In this document: positions 12,211 through 23,359 of the stretch, piece by piece
Numbering within the stretch: position 1 is the first letter of the stretch
Layout of the letters: every line of letters starts with the position of its first letter
Assembly: GCF_008831285.2 (NCBI RefSeq)
Contig: NC_045151.1
Span: 9,242,571 to 9,306,570 of the forward strand
DNA from: Nymphaea colorata
Taxonomy: Eukaryota > Streptophyta > Magnoliopsida > Nymphaeales > Nymphaeaceae
DNA: 64,000 nt
Direction of reading: 5' to 3'
The notes under the pieces: generated by a model
The model's input: only the letters and a program-made list of their open reading frames with translations
Databases searched by the model: none
What the model was told of the DNA's origin: nothing
Translations under genes and position numbers: made by a program

Positions 12211-12831
12211 GTCTTCATCCTTGTTCAGCATTTTGTGATTTCTTGTTCCAGATTTGTTATTAGCTGCATCTCGGATTCAACATTTTCATGCTTAAGTGGA
12301 TATTTATCTTTTTTTTTTATTTTAATATTATTTTGAATTTTGTTCATTATTTATGTATTTATGTAAGATATTTTATGTTTTTAAAATTTTTGGCTATTTG
12401 GGATCTTCCTAAGAAACACAAAATTTCAAGAAGTCTTTCAGAACAAACCTTCCCAAGAATCATATATATGACTGGGATAAAAAAGTTCCCTTAAGATGCA
12501 GAATGTATTGATGTATCTATTCTGGCCTGTTCTGGATCTGATGCACCATGTTGGATTTGGTTGACTTCTGCTGAACTAGCATTCGACCTCATCTAAGAGT
12601 GGCACTTAGAAAATGCACAAATTTGGGTAGGAGTGCTAAATGTAGAGAAGGAGGTTTGTCCTTTCTGGATGCCAAACCCTGTTTTTTTCTGATACACAAG
12701 TCGTCTTAAGAACAAGTTAATATAGGAAAGTCAAGGTGATGAATTTATCTTTTATGCTATATAGAGAGGTGTACATAAAATCATCTCTCTTCCCTCTCTC
12801 TCTCTCAAATGCATTTTTCTTTTTGCTGCAG

Positions 12832-13679
12832 GGAGTTTTTAGTTGATCCCATGGGAGCCCCTGAAGCTCTCATTTCAGCTGATATTTTCAGTACAAAAGA
12901 TCCTACTTCAGACATGATGGACATAAATTCCACAACTCTTCACTTCCAAAGGCCACAGAGACCCCCAGTTTTGATACGTTGACTGTAGTTTCACCGGGCA
13001 GTGAATACAACTCAACCAGTGGAAAATGCAATACAAAAAGTAGTATTTCAGGTTGCAATAATGCTTCTGATCAAATGCTTCTGGCATTTCCGCATTCCAT
13101 TTCAAGCAGTGGTGCTATCTCTACTGTCTCTTCAGGTACTGGCAAAATGTCTGATATCTTGCTTAATAGAAATCAGCTACATGGGATCTCATTATTTTCA
13201 GCTGCAGCTTCTTTATATTCAAAGCCAACAATGGAGGATGTGGAACCTTCCCTTCTTCATGATGAAATAAAAGAGAAGCTAAATGGAACACCATATTCTC
13301 AAGAGCCTGTAGACTCGCACCAGCTTTTTGCAGATCTAACTCCTTTCCCTATTATTGGCCCCTGAAAACAGAATAAAGTTAATGAGGACAAGGTTATTGA
13401 TTTTCAAAGGCACAGAGAAAAATTGTTGCTTGTCCTGGAAGACCACTCGGACCAGCTGCATGGAAACACAGGACTAATGAGGTGCCAAGGACAAAACAAC
13501 AAGAATTTGTTGAAGGTCTTTTCCCATTGAAAAACTTGCTGTCAAAGGTTCATACTCATCTTCATCGAGCTTTTCCAATTCATCTATTGAGGATATGATG
13601 GCCGAGTTTAAGAATGTGCATGTCTCCAAGATTTCTGGTGTTTCAAATGTGAAGTCAAATAAAGCAAATGACATGACAG
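12832..13679 (+). pseudogene. Kinase pseudogene exon 3: end of EDR1 domain and Ser-rich linker
   Basis: The acceptor is TTGCTGCAG and the donor is GTACAT after 13679. It begins EFLVDPMGAPEALISADIFS, the usual end of the EDR1 domain, and runs into a Ser/Thr-rich linker that includes an ETPSFDTLTVVSPGSEYN segment. The frame shifts near 12940, is open 12979-13362, meets a TGA at 13363-13365, then shifts again near 13430 to a PGRPLGPAAWKHRTNE-like segment, and again near 13530. The linker is poorly conserved in the family, so only the ends are certain. Confidence 0.82.
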
Positions 13680-13784
13680 GTACATTCCCTGATATTGTCA
13701 TGTTTCTCTCATACAATAGTGGCTCTTTAATAATTGCATGGATACATTAATGTGAAAGGTTATTCACTTGGGACTCTCCTGCAG

Positions 13785-14098
13785 GAGTAGGGAAACTTTC
13801 TTTTCAGACTGAGAGTTTTCAGAATAAAGCTGGGCAAGATAAAGAGCATGGAAATTTGACTTTTGGCAGGGAGGCCCCACAAAATGCTAAAATTCAAGGA
13901 AGAAATGTTTTTACCCGAAGCATATGAGAGCCGAGAATGAGAGAAGGCAGTGGACAAACAATGGGTCCTTGGGCTCCCAAGAGTCTTCAGCACCAACAAT
14001 CCATGCTAGTTAGAGTAAGCTGGACCCGATGTTGAATGATGCAGCTGAATATGAAATTCAATGGGAAGACCTGGTTATTGGTGAACGTATTGGCTTAG
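13785..14098 (+). pseudogene. Kinase pseudogene exon 4: linker and start of kinase domain
   Basis: The acceptor is CTCCTGCAG and the donor GTACTG follows 14098. It opens with an in-frame TAG in the frame of the downstream part and has a decayed linker. Its end is clear: MLNDAAEYEIQWEDLVIGER then IGLG, the standard start of the plant Raf-like kinase domain (W-E-D/E-L-x-I-G-E-R-I-G). The intron falls inside the glycine loop, as is usual for this family. Confidence 0.85.
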
Positions 14099-14652
14099 GT
14101 ACTGCCGTTTTTCTTTTCTCTTGACACTGAAAAGTTGATGCTGAAGGTTTATATGATTTGAACATGGTTCCATGCATGTCTAAGACCTTTAGTTGACGCT
14201 GTGCTGCTTTATATTGGCGTTTTTCTATTTCCTTTGGTAGCAGATATAAACTGCATATAATTTTCAATCAACCATAGGTTAACTTTTGTTTGTAAGGTTG
14301 AAGATCTTTTGGATCAGTTTAGGATGAAGCAGATTCTTGGGTGGATGTACATATGGCATATGTTTACTTCTGGCAATCAACAGGTTCACCTATTTGGAGC
14401 AAGCATGTTATCTTACAAGCATGCTGATTTCAGTTAGTGCTATGTTTACGTCATCAGTCCAGTGGATTTATGCATGATCAATTGTTGTACAATGTGCATA
14501 GTGCTTGTCGTGGACGATTAACAATTGGAGGTGCATGTGATCCAAGGATAAAATGTTATTTGTGTCAAATTTTCATGGGTTTTAACCTTCTTGCTTACGT
14601 CCTTTTTATTTTAGAGGCTCAAAATATATGATGCGTGATTTTCTATTTGCAG

Positions 14653-14692
14653 GTTCATATGGAGAAGTTTATCGTGCTGATTGGAATGCACA
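14653..14692 (+). pseudogene. Kinase pseudogene exon 5: glycine-rich loop
   Basis: TATTTGCAG precedes 14653 and GTAAGT follows 14692. It encodes GSYGEVYRADWN, completing GLGSYGEVY. The family ending WNGT would need one more base than is present, so there is a one-base deletion in the Gly codon. Confidence 0.9.
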
Positions 14693-14870
14693 GTAAGTAC
14701 ATTATTTTTTTTTACTCTCTTGTACAGGATTTTTCCTTCATTATTCTAGTTTTAATGTTCTTACTGGCAAATGAAGCTCTTTAGTACACCTCAAACATAC
14801 ATTTTTTATGTATCATTTTCATGAGCAACCCATGTCTTAAGTGTCTTGTGGTGATGACTTCAAATGTTAG

Positions 14871-14939
14871 GAAGTAGCAGTAAAGAAATTCTTGGATCAG
14901 GAATTCTCTGGAGATGCATTGCAGGAATTCAAAACTGAA
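14871..14939 (+). pseudogene. Kinase pseudogene exon 6: VAVKK lysine exon
   Basis: Between ATGTTAG and GTAAGT is a 69-bp intact exon of 23 codons, EVAVKKFLDQEFSGDALQEF and KTE. It holds the ATP-binding lysine in VAVKK. It is the best preserved exon of the pseudogene. Confidence 0.94.
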
Positions 14940-15047
14940 GTAAGTCCTAGTATGTGTGGCCTTTTGCTTGGTTCTGATTATCTTTTACAGAAAATGCTCA
15001 AGCTTCTCATTTGCAAAGGCACAATAGGGCTAATATCGTTTTTTCAG

Positions 15048-15208
15048 GCCAAAATTATATGCTAGCTATGACATCCAAATGCCATTCTTTTTATGGGTGC
15101 AGTCACTCGTCCTCCTCACCTTTCCATTGTCATAGAGTTCCTTCCTAGATAAATTTGTTCACTTATCCTAACTATCAGATAGATGAGAAACGTCAAATAA
15201 GAATGGCT
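15048..15208 (+). pseudogene. Kinase pseudogene exon 7: alpha-C to beta-5 and hinge
   Basis: The acceptor is TTTTTTCAG. The segment HPNAILFMGAVTRPPHLSIV then IEFLP is a clear Raf-kinase beta-4/beta-5 stretch. The codons just before it (family RIM-x-RLRHPN) contain TAG and TGA in the kinase frame and a shift. After EFLP a short deletion and a TAA precede NYQIDEKRQIRMAL. The right border is set from a possible donor near 15208. Confidence 0.85.
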
Positions 15209-15310
15209 CTCATTTGGTCGGTATTGGCCTCTTAATTTTTTTCACCTTTCTCTTTATGTGACCCAGTTTACAATTTCTTAGTTCTTATCTACACCAAATT
15301 TCTGTTGAAC

Positions 15311-15507
15311 AAGCGAAAGGAATGAATTGCTTGCATAGCAATAGACCAACAATAGTCCACCATGACATCAAATCACTAAATTTACTTGTAAAAAACTGGA
15401 ATGTTAAACAGGCGAAAGGAATGAATTGCTTGCATAGCAATGGACCAACAATAGTCCACCATGACATCAAATCACTAAATTTACTTATCAAAAACTGGAA
15501 TGTTAAG
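15311..15507 (+). pseudogene. Kinase pseudogene exon 8: catalytic loop, tandemly duplicated
   Basis: The donor is GTACTG after 15507. The exon encodes the catalytic loop twice, in frame: [10 protein letters not shown] then [14 protein letters not shown] and KNWNVK, with a 33-codon (99-bp) period. Copies are at about 15311-15409 and 15410-15508. In the family this reads IVHRDLKSPNLL. Both copies have His for the HRD Arg and Leu for the Pro of KSPN, so those changes came before the duplication. The two copies differ at only a few bases. A duplicated catalytic loop cannot fold as a normal kinase. Confidence 0.95.
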
Positions 15508-15508
15508 G
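15410..15508 (+). repeat. 99-bp in-frame tandem duplication (second unit)
   Basis: This unit repeats 15311-15409 with very few substitutions. The junctions share GTTGAACAAGCG and GTTAAACAGGCG, so the duplication may have arisen at a short homology where the exon end resembles the end of the preceding intron. Confidence 0.93.
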
Positions 15509-15747
15509 TACTGTGCGTGGCTTGTTCATGTCTGAAGCTTACTGGTTCATCATTGTTTTTACGACATTTCCATTTGGTTCCTTGTATTTACCATACATCC
15601 GTCATGCTATAGTTGAATAATGCCATGTCATATAAGAATTTTGGCCATAAGATTGCATTTGTATCACAAAGCCTTGGGTCATGGAACAACTGCCTTTTTA
15701 TTTTAGCACAGCCATACATCCGAAGTTCACTGCTTACTGTTTTGTAG

Positions 15748-16110
15748 GTGTCTGATTAAGCCTGGGCACCACGCTGGGCCACTGGCGGGTGCCTGGTACC
15801 CGGTCCGACTCGGGCCCAGGCTCGAAAAAAACGGGCACCAGGCCAGTTGGATAATATTTTTTAATATATATTTTTATTAATTTTTATATATAATTATAAT
15901 ATTTTATTACAATTAATTATATTTATATATTATTTTATATTAAAAATATATATTTTTAATTTAATAGGATCGGGTCTGGGTTTTGGGTGTCGGGCTGGCT
16001 TGAGCCTGACTCCTTATCAGGCCAGGCCAGCCCGATGCCAGACTTATGTGTGATTTTGCCTTTCCCGCATGAAGAATCACACATTTCTATCTTCCAAGTC
16101 TGCTGGAACT
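15748..16110 (+). pseudogene. Kinase pseudogene exon 9: DFG exon, split by a MITE
   Basis: The exon starts after TTTTGTAG at 15748 (GTG TCT GAT) and resumes after the inserted element with TTT then GCCTTTCCCGC and RMKNHTFLSSKSAGT, ending before GTAAGA at 16111. Joined along the 8-bp target duplication it reads V-S-D-F and then loses one base in the Gly codon of DFG, shifting the frame. The activation-loop tail FLSSKSAGT matches the family. Confidence 0.9.
15757..16046. mobile_element. 290-bp hAT-type MITE inserted in the DFG exon
   Basis: The ends TAAGCCTGGGCA and, reverse-complemented, TAAGTCTGGCATCGGGCTGG form a terminal inverted repeat. The element is flanked by an 8-bp duplication, TGTCTGAT at 15749-15756 and TGTGTGAT at 16047-16054, with one mismatch. 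GC-rich arms with GGGCC-type repeats surround an AT-rich centre. This is the common plant non-autonomous hAT family with a CCTGGGCA terminus. It carries no coding capacity. Confidence 0.88.
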
Positions 16111-16196
16111 GTAAGAGCTAAAGCACATAAAACAACAATTGTTGTCTGTCAAAGTCATAGGTACGACTGATTCAGGGAAAGATGTCTTATATAAAT

Positions 16197-16381
16197 TGTT
16201 GACAATGAGGCAATTCTTTGAATATTAAGGAACCTGATAGTTCTTTAATTATTTTCTATATCTTTCTGGTTTACAATGTAATTATGTTTTGTACCCTAAT
16301 TCTTCCTTAACTAAGGGGTTAGGGTAAGTCATCAATAAGATTTTCGTGTGTTTTGTTCTCTCACTTTCTCTCACGACAACA
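16197..16381 (+). repeat. Element 2 5' LTR
   Basis: This 185-bp LTR begins TGTTGACAATG and ends CACGACAACA. It differs from its partner mainly in the first 50 bases. Confidence 0.95.
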
Positions 16382-16394
16382 TGGTATTAGAGCC
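16382..16394 (+). promoter_or_regulatory. Element 2 primer-binding site (tRNA-Met type)
   Basis: TGGTATTAGAGCC follows the LTR directly, one base away from the standard plant copia site for initiator methionine tRNA. Confidence 0.87.
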
Positions 16395-17111
16395 AGCGGC
16401 GTGATCCCTTCAGGTTGCCGGTGACTGTTACACTTCCGGCGACCTTCTCCTCTTCGATGATCTCTCTTCCTATTCTTCTCCTCACCCTCTCTTCCTTCAT
16501 CTGGTCTGGTCGGCACCATAAGCAAAGAGCATGTGAAAGAGTCTATTCATGCTCAGAAATATGCATGAATAGACTTCAACCGTGGATATCAACAAAAAAA
16601 AAAAAAAAGAAGAGGCGGTGCAGCAGCTGTGTGGGAGTCTGCGTCATTTAATATCTTATGGACTGACATAAGATGGTGGTGCAGCCAAGTGGAGGACTAC
16701 TGGTTGAGGAATTGTGGATGCTTATCTACTGATGTAGTGATGTCCAATGCCTTAAAACTAAGTCTTCGTGGGTAGTGACAACACAAGTGGTCGTGGATTA
16801 GAAGATTCTTCTATAAGATTTTTTCGTAATCGTGGTGTAGCCGTTAGTCGGTGGACAGCAATCTGCTGGGTCATTTCTATTTTGTTTGGAAGAATTGCTG
16901 CTCATCTATACGTGATTAAGAATTTTTTTTTTGCTGTAGTCGTGCTGTGGCTGTTTGCCTGCACGTTTATATTCTGCTGCCTGCTTTGACTGCACGTTAA
17001 TATATTTTGGAAGCTAAAATCTGTCACGTGACTTGTCTGTCTGCATGTTTATATTATTCTTGGTTCTGCAGTCTACATAAAGTGTGTAGATATTTTCTTT
17101 TGATCTATGCA

Positions 17112-17921
17112 ATGGAGCAGAGAGATACTACAGTTGATACACGAGGAGAATATAAAATATCGGGGAACCTTCTTTCATTTAGGTCTACTGTGAAGTTAGA
17201 CGACTCAAACTATGAAATGTGGTCCCGTGTATTGATGTCTGTTAAGGGGTACAAAAAGAAACATGTTATTGAGGAGGAGGAACCCCTAACTAAGTCAGGA
17301 AAATATTCGACATGGGAGGAAGATAACGGTATTGTTATGTCATGGATTATGAATAGCGTACAGACACACATCACTCTTACGATTGCATATTATACCTCTA
17401 CCAAACATATGTGAGAATTTCTCAACCGAACTTACTCGCACGATAAGAATATGAGTAAAATTTTGCAGGTTGAAGAACTTCTTAAGCTCCAACAAGGTGA
17501 CTTAGATCTGGCCCAGTACTTTGCGTTAGTAAAATTAGCTGATGAAAGACTTAAAGCGCTACATCCCCCTTGTCAGTCATGCTACAAAACTCACTTTGAG
17601 CAGCATATGGTGGTGAAATTTTTAGCTGGGTTATCTCCTGATTTTGTAGTTGCCAAAGCCCAAATGTTGACTGGGGCTGAAATTTCGGACCTTGCAGAGG
17701 CCTATAACAGGCTAAGTCGTCTGGCAGTGACTCTCTCTCCATCCTCAACAAATGCACCCTCTTCAGCATTAGCTGTCTCAGGAGGCCGTGGGCAATCCAT
17801 CCCAGGAAGCCATGGACATGCCTTCAGTAGAGGGAGAGATGGCCGTGGTTCAGGAGGTGGGTGTGGTATATTTCAATGCACTTTCTGTGGAAGACTTAGA
17901 CATCAAGAAGATAGATGTTGA
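17112..17921 (+). pseudogene. Element 2 gag polyprotein start
   Basis: The Met at 17112 is chosen because the gag-like sequence (family LDDSNYEMWSRVL) starts soon after; an upstream in-frame Met at 17007 lies in leader sequence. The frame is continuous to 17921 except for a TGA at 17412-17414, where the family has Trp. It shows MSWIMNSVQTHITLTIAYY, LSPDFVVAKAQMLTGAE and a C-terminal zinc knuckle C-x2-C-x4-H-x4-C at about 17877-17918. A second TGA at 17919-17921 ends it, where Trp is again likely. It binds RNA and forms particles in active copies. Confidence 0.93.
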
Positions 17922-18154
17922 AATAAACATGGTTGAATCGAGGCTCTAAGTCATAACAGGTCAAGGGTTCTACTCATATCCCAAAGGGTTCATATGTTCA
18001 AGATAACAATACAGAATCAACTGCAGAAAAGGTCACAGTCAGTATTAGTAAATCTGAGTATAAACAATTTCTAGCTCAGAAACCCCCTCTTCCGCCTTGC
18101 TTCTACAGTTGTGGCCTTGTGGGTGATTCTGCCTTTTCCACCATTATATAGACC

Positions 18155-19320
18155 CAAAATCCAGGTATCTCATGGATTATTGATTCTGGAGTCTCCAAGC
18201 ATTTTTGTAGTCAACCAAACTTATTCACTGTACTTCACCATTTTCCTCAACCGAGAGAGGTGAAGCATGCAGATAGGTGATTCTCTCCTATTATCGGTTG
18301 GGGTAGTGTGAAATTTTTTTATTGTTTAACTGTGAATAACGTGTTGTTTGCTCTTGATTTTCCCACTCACCTTCTCTCAGTTAAAGAGCTGACTTGTGAT
18401 TTGAACTGTAGAGTGATTTTTTATCTAGGTTCATACTGGTTCCAGGACTTGCAGACTAGGAGAATGATTGGTGGAAGCATTAAACAAGGGGGAGTCTATT
18501 TTCTGTCTGTGCTCGTGCGTATAGCTGCTACCTCAATCCCATCCAAACAGTCTTTAGTGGCATCTCAGACTTGGGCATCCATCGATGTCAAAATTTTTTT
18601 GCTTGTTTCCTCAACTTTCTATGTCAGAGTTACTCCAGTGCGAAGCCTGTCACTAGGAGTAGTTTTCCATCGAATCTAAGTCCTTCAAGTCATAGTATGT
18701 TTGATTTACTTCATGTCAATGTGTGGGGGCCTAGCGGTACTGCTAGTCGGTCTAAATTTTGGTATTATCTTGTCGTAGTTGATGATTTCTCTCGTGTTAG
18801 TTGGGTTTTCCTATTGAAGGAACATGTTGCAGTTATATGTATCCTTCAAAATCTTATTATTAAAATAAAGACTCAATTTGGAGTTTCTGTTAAGTCTGTT
18901 CACACTGACAATGCTCTGGAATTCAAATCGTCCAATCCTTTAAAATTTTACTCAAAGCATGGAATTGTTCCTCAATTCATCTGTCCACATACCTCAAAAT
19001 AGAATGGTGTGGCAGAGAGAAAGCAACAACATTTGTTAGAAGTTGCTCATACTCTCATGATACAAAGCCATGTACCATCCTATTTTTGGGGGGACGCGAT
19101 CCTAACTGCATGTTATCTTAATCATTGCCTACCATCCTCATCTATACTTAACAAAATTTCAATTCAAATGCTTTACCCTGAACGTCCATTGTTTCAAACT
19201 CCACCTCGTGTTTTTGGCTACATATGCTTTGTTCATATCCTTGGACCAAAGCGAGATAAACTTGCTGCCCAAGCTCGAAAATGTGTCTTCATTGGTGGTC
19301 CCAAGAACCAAAGAGGCTAA
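18155..19320 (+). pseudogene. Element 2 protease and integrase
   Basis: A decayed aspartic protease site reads WIIDSGVSKHF (18177-18209; family DSGA(T/S)). The integrase core follows: DLLHVNVWGP (first catalytic Asp is Asn here), VVVDDFSRVSW, then VHTDNALEFK with the second Asp, and after a TAG at 19000-19002 (family Gln) NGVAERKQQH with the catalytic Glu. A YFWGDAILTACYL segment and a chromo-like GPKRDKLAAQARKCVF segment complete it. Several frames are used between 18308 and 19320. It is inactive as read. Confidence 0.9.
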
Positions 19321-19440
19321 AAGTGCTTTGATCTTATCACCCAGAAAGAGTACGTCAATGCGGAAGTCACATTCTTTGAGTCCTATCCATATTTCCCATG
19401 CTTATCTACCTCTTGCTTTGAGAGTCTCCCTCAATGCCCT

Positions 19441-20455
19441 TTGCCCATCTCACCTTTCCTACTTATGTCCATTTTGAGACCGTCATCACCACCCCAAAAT
19501 CGTTTTTTGGATCCCCCTTTAGTCTACTCTCACCGACAGGGTCACTCACATGGCTCTCCTCCATCATCCTCTCCTGATATAAGTGTGCATGATTCCTCAC
19601 CTCTGGTTATCTCTGACTCGCAAGATCTCCCTCTGGCCTTGGGGAAGGGTAAACGTCAATGCACCATCCACCCCATTTCACAATTTGTGACTTCTGATTA
19701 TATAAGTGACAAGGTGCAACAATTCATTCATGCTTTGTCTACTTATACTGCTCTGACATGTCATCAGCAAGCATTACTAGACCCTAATTGGCGTCAGGAT
19801 ATGGAAGAGGAGATAGATACTTTACAGGAATGCCATACATGGGACCTTGTTGTTCCTCCTTCCGATTGTGATATTGTTGGTTCCAAATGGGTATTTAATG
19901 TCAAATACCATGCAGATGGGACCCTTGAATGCTATAAAGCAAGGCTGGTCGCAAAAGGGTATACTCAGACCTATGGTATTGATTTCTTTGACACCTCTCA
20001 CCTGTTACCTAGTTATTCACCATTTGCCTCTTGAATTCTCTTGCAATTCACTATGACTAACAGATGCATCAATTGGATGTCAAAAATGCATTCTTGTATA
20101 GTGATCTTGAGGAGACAGTTTATATGGTTCATATGCAATAACCACCTGGCTTCGAGGTTCAGGGGGAGTGTGGGAAGGTGTTGAAATTGCAAAAGGCCAT
20201 ATATGGACTGAAACAAAGTCCTCGTACGTGGTTTCATAAACTATTTGATATTGTCTCACAGAGTGGATTCCAGAGGTCACCTCTTAATCATTCAATGTTT
20301 GTTAAGGAAGTGGTGGGTATGGTTATTTTGGCAGTATATGTTGATATTATCTTGATCGAAAACTATAAACAAGGTATATCTAAGACCAAAGATTTTCTTC
20401 AGAAGCACTTTGCCACAAAAGATCCTGGACACTTGAGATATTTTTTGGGATAGAG
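19441..20455 (+). pseudogene. Element 2 reverse transcriptase
   Basis: A Ser/Pro-rich spacer leads to WRQDMEEEIDTLQECHTWDL and VGSKWVFNVK, with RLVAKGYTQTYGIDFFDT, the copia reverse transcriptase start. A shift at about 20010-20060 interrupts the fingers/palm region (MHQLDVKNAFLY is readable near 20062). The frame resumes with LQKAIYGLKQSPRTW. The YVDD active site is AVYVDIILI, so one Asp is missing. The stop at 20451-20453 falls at the FLG segment. Confidence 0.92.
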
Positions 20456-21280
20456 ATGGCTGGTAGTAAGGAAGAAATAGTTCTCTTTCACAGGAAGTAC
20501 ATTTTGGACTTATTGCAAGAAACAAGAATGTTGGGGACAAAACCTGCCACCATTCCCATGAATCCACGATTGCAGCTACATGATGAGCAGTCAGAACCTG
20601 TAGAATCTAAGACATATAGATCTTTAATTGGAAAGCTTGTTTATGTCATAGTTACAAGACTGCATATTAGTCTCACAGTAGGAAAGCTGAGTCAGTTTAT
20701 GGAGAAACCAAGGAAGATCCATTGGAAAGCTGCATTGATGATACTCAAATACTTGAAATCTTCTCTTGGTAAAAGATTAATATTCAAGAAAGGGGAAACC
20801 TTAGATGTCCATGCTTATACTGATGCACACTACGCAGGATTTGTTGAAGATAGAAAATCTACTATTGGGTTTTGTGTTTTTGTAGGAGAGAAACTTATAT
20901 TTTGGAAGAGCAAGAAACTGGTCTCACGGTTTAACACTGAGTCAGAATATAGGGCCATGGCTCAAACAACAGTAGAATTGACATGGGTCAAATCCATGCT
21001 TGAAAGCCTTAACATTCTAGTTCAACTACCTATGACAATGTTTTGTAATAACAGGGCAGCCACCTATATTGCAAACAACCCGGTCTTTCATGAAATAACT
21101 AAACACATTGAAGTAGATTGTCATTACATTCATGATTTAATTCAAGGAGGAGTGATCTTTACAGCTCACGTTGTCTCTAAAAAACAACGTACTGATATCG
21201 TTACTAAAGCTCTTGCAATTAGTGAATTTTCAAAGTGTTGTAACAAGTTGAGTATGGTAAATATTTATGCTCCCGCTTGA
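20456..21280 (+). pseudogene. Element 2 RT connection domain and RNase H
   Basis: This is an open frame of 274 codons and the best-preserved part of the element. It starts just after the FLG motif of reverse transcriptase and runs through PATIPMNPRLQL, SYRSLIGKL-like SLIGKLVYVI and RNase H. RNase H residues are seen in AYTDAHYAGF (second Asp is His), NTESEYRAM and NNRAATYIANN (Asp is Asn). The C-terminus KCCNKLSMVNIYAPA ends right before the polypurine tract. Catalytic residues are partly lost. Confidence 0.93.
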
Positions 21281-21287
21281 GGGGGAG
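21277..21287 (+). promoter_or_regulatory. Element 2 polypurine tract
   Basis: TTGAGGGGGAG directly precedes the 3' LTR and is identical to that of element 1. Confidence 0.88.
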
Positions 21288-21471
21288 TGTTGATGATGAG
21301 GAAGTTTTTTTAATATTAAAAAACCTGACAGTTCTTTAATTATTTTCTATATCTTTCTAGTTTACAATGTAATTATGTTTTGTACCCTAATTCTTCCTTA
21401 AGTGAGGGGTTAGGGTAAGTCATCAATAAGTTTGTGTGTGTTTTTTTCTCTCTCTTTCTCTCACGACAACA
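21288..21471 (+). repeat. Element 2 3' LTR
   Basis: This 184-bp LTR begins TGTTGATGATGAGG and ends CACGACAACA, then TAAAT. Confidence 0.95.
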
Positions 21472-21497
21472 TAAATAATGCTTGTTGTGATTTTCAG

Positions 21498-21550
21498 CCA
21501 GAGTGGATGGCACCTATGTTCTGCACAATGAACCATCCAACAAAAAATAA
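21498..21550 (+). pseudogene. Kinase pseudogene exon 10: APE region
   Basis: TGATTTTCAG precedes the exon, which starts PEWMAP. The next codons read MFC because of a one-base loss; in the other frame VLHNEPSNKK matches the family VLRNEPSNEK. The conserved Glu of APE is therefore lost. The intron with element 2 ends 26 bp upstream. Confidence 0.88.
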
Positions 21551-21841
21551 GTTTAAAAGTTTAGTTTCCTTCCCAAAAAATATGTATTTTGGTGTTTTAT
21601 TTGATTTTTTTTATTTATTATGTTGTTTAGTTTATTGCGTGGAATTCTTTTTTTGGTAAATTGGGAAAACTATTAGGCAGGATCAAAGGTACCATAGTTG
21701 AACCTAGTGCATGTTAGATAATGAATATGGTGGAAAGTTCATATTGTGAAAGGCATTTATTCTTTTGTTGTCTTTTTTTTTATAGTCTCGATGCCTTGGG
21801 ATTGAGCAGAAATTGTTATTTTTTTGATCACCAACTCCTAG

Positions 21842-22718
<877 letters not shown>

Positions 22719-23250
22719 GTAAGCATCCCACCTTCATTTGAATTTTTAAGATTCAATATACCATGGACTTCACAAAAGAGTTTCATAATTATCTTCTGAG
22801 GACTAGAGATGAAAATTTTTATAGTGGAATGGAATTGATCAAATATGAATTCATGGGTTCAGGACTGATTAAACACATGCTCTCAAGCCTCTTAATATCT
22901 GGTTATCCTTCGAATATATAAAATTTCTATACAAATTTTATACGTTGACCAGGAAATTGAAGAGAGTTATTAGTTTTATGCGGTGCATTATACTAACTGA
23001 AGAAAGTTTCTATAAAAAATTTCTCTTTTCCTTTTTTTTTTTGTTATACTACTTTGTTTACGATTTCTCTTGGCTTTCTCTTCTTTTTTCTGCTGTATTT
23101 TAGTTTTCATATGCTTGAGTGAAACCAGATTCAAAATATTCATGGGTTGAATGTGAACTCTAAGCTAATAAGCTGCTGCTTAGATGATGGAACGGTAAGC
23201 AGAAAATTGATGTTATTACAGTTTGTTGGTTACTTTCACTCTCAATGCAG

Positions 23251-23359
23251 CGATCAAAATCTGTGCCCATCATTTGCTCAGCTCACAGCAGCCCTGATGC
23301 CCTTGCAACAACTTGTTGTGAAAAATAATCAAGATTTGCAGAGCGCCCACCTGCCTTAG
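23251..23359 (+). pseudogene. Kinase pseudogene exon 12: last kinase helix and stop
   Basis: TCAATGCAG precedes it. The exon encodes DQNLCPSFAQLTAALMPLQQ and a short tail ending AHLP before TAG at 23357-23359. The family has R in LRPSF where C is found, which removes the conserved Arg of subdomain XI. The tail length fits related kinases, so this stop is probably the natural one. Confidence 0.9.

Larger units (their letters stand above)
16197..21471 (+). mobile_element. Ty1/copia LTR retrotransposon, element 2 (complete layout, mutated)
   Basis: LTRs at 16197-16381 and 21288-21471 (TG...CA) are flanked by the perfect 5-bp duplication TAAAT at 16192-16196 and 21472-21476. The order is primer site, gag with zinc knuckle, protease, integrase, reverse transcriptase, RNase H and polypurine tract. 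Every enzyme domain is present, but in-frame stops and shifts break all but the RNase H. It lies in the kinase intron between exons 9 and 10, in the gene's orientation. It is the same general family as element 1. Confidence 0.97.
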
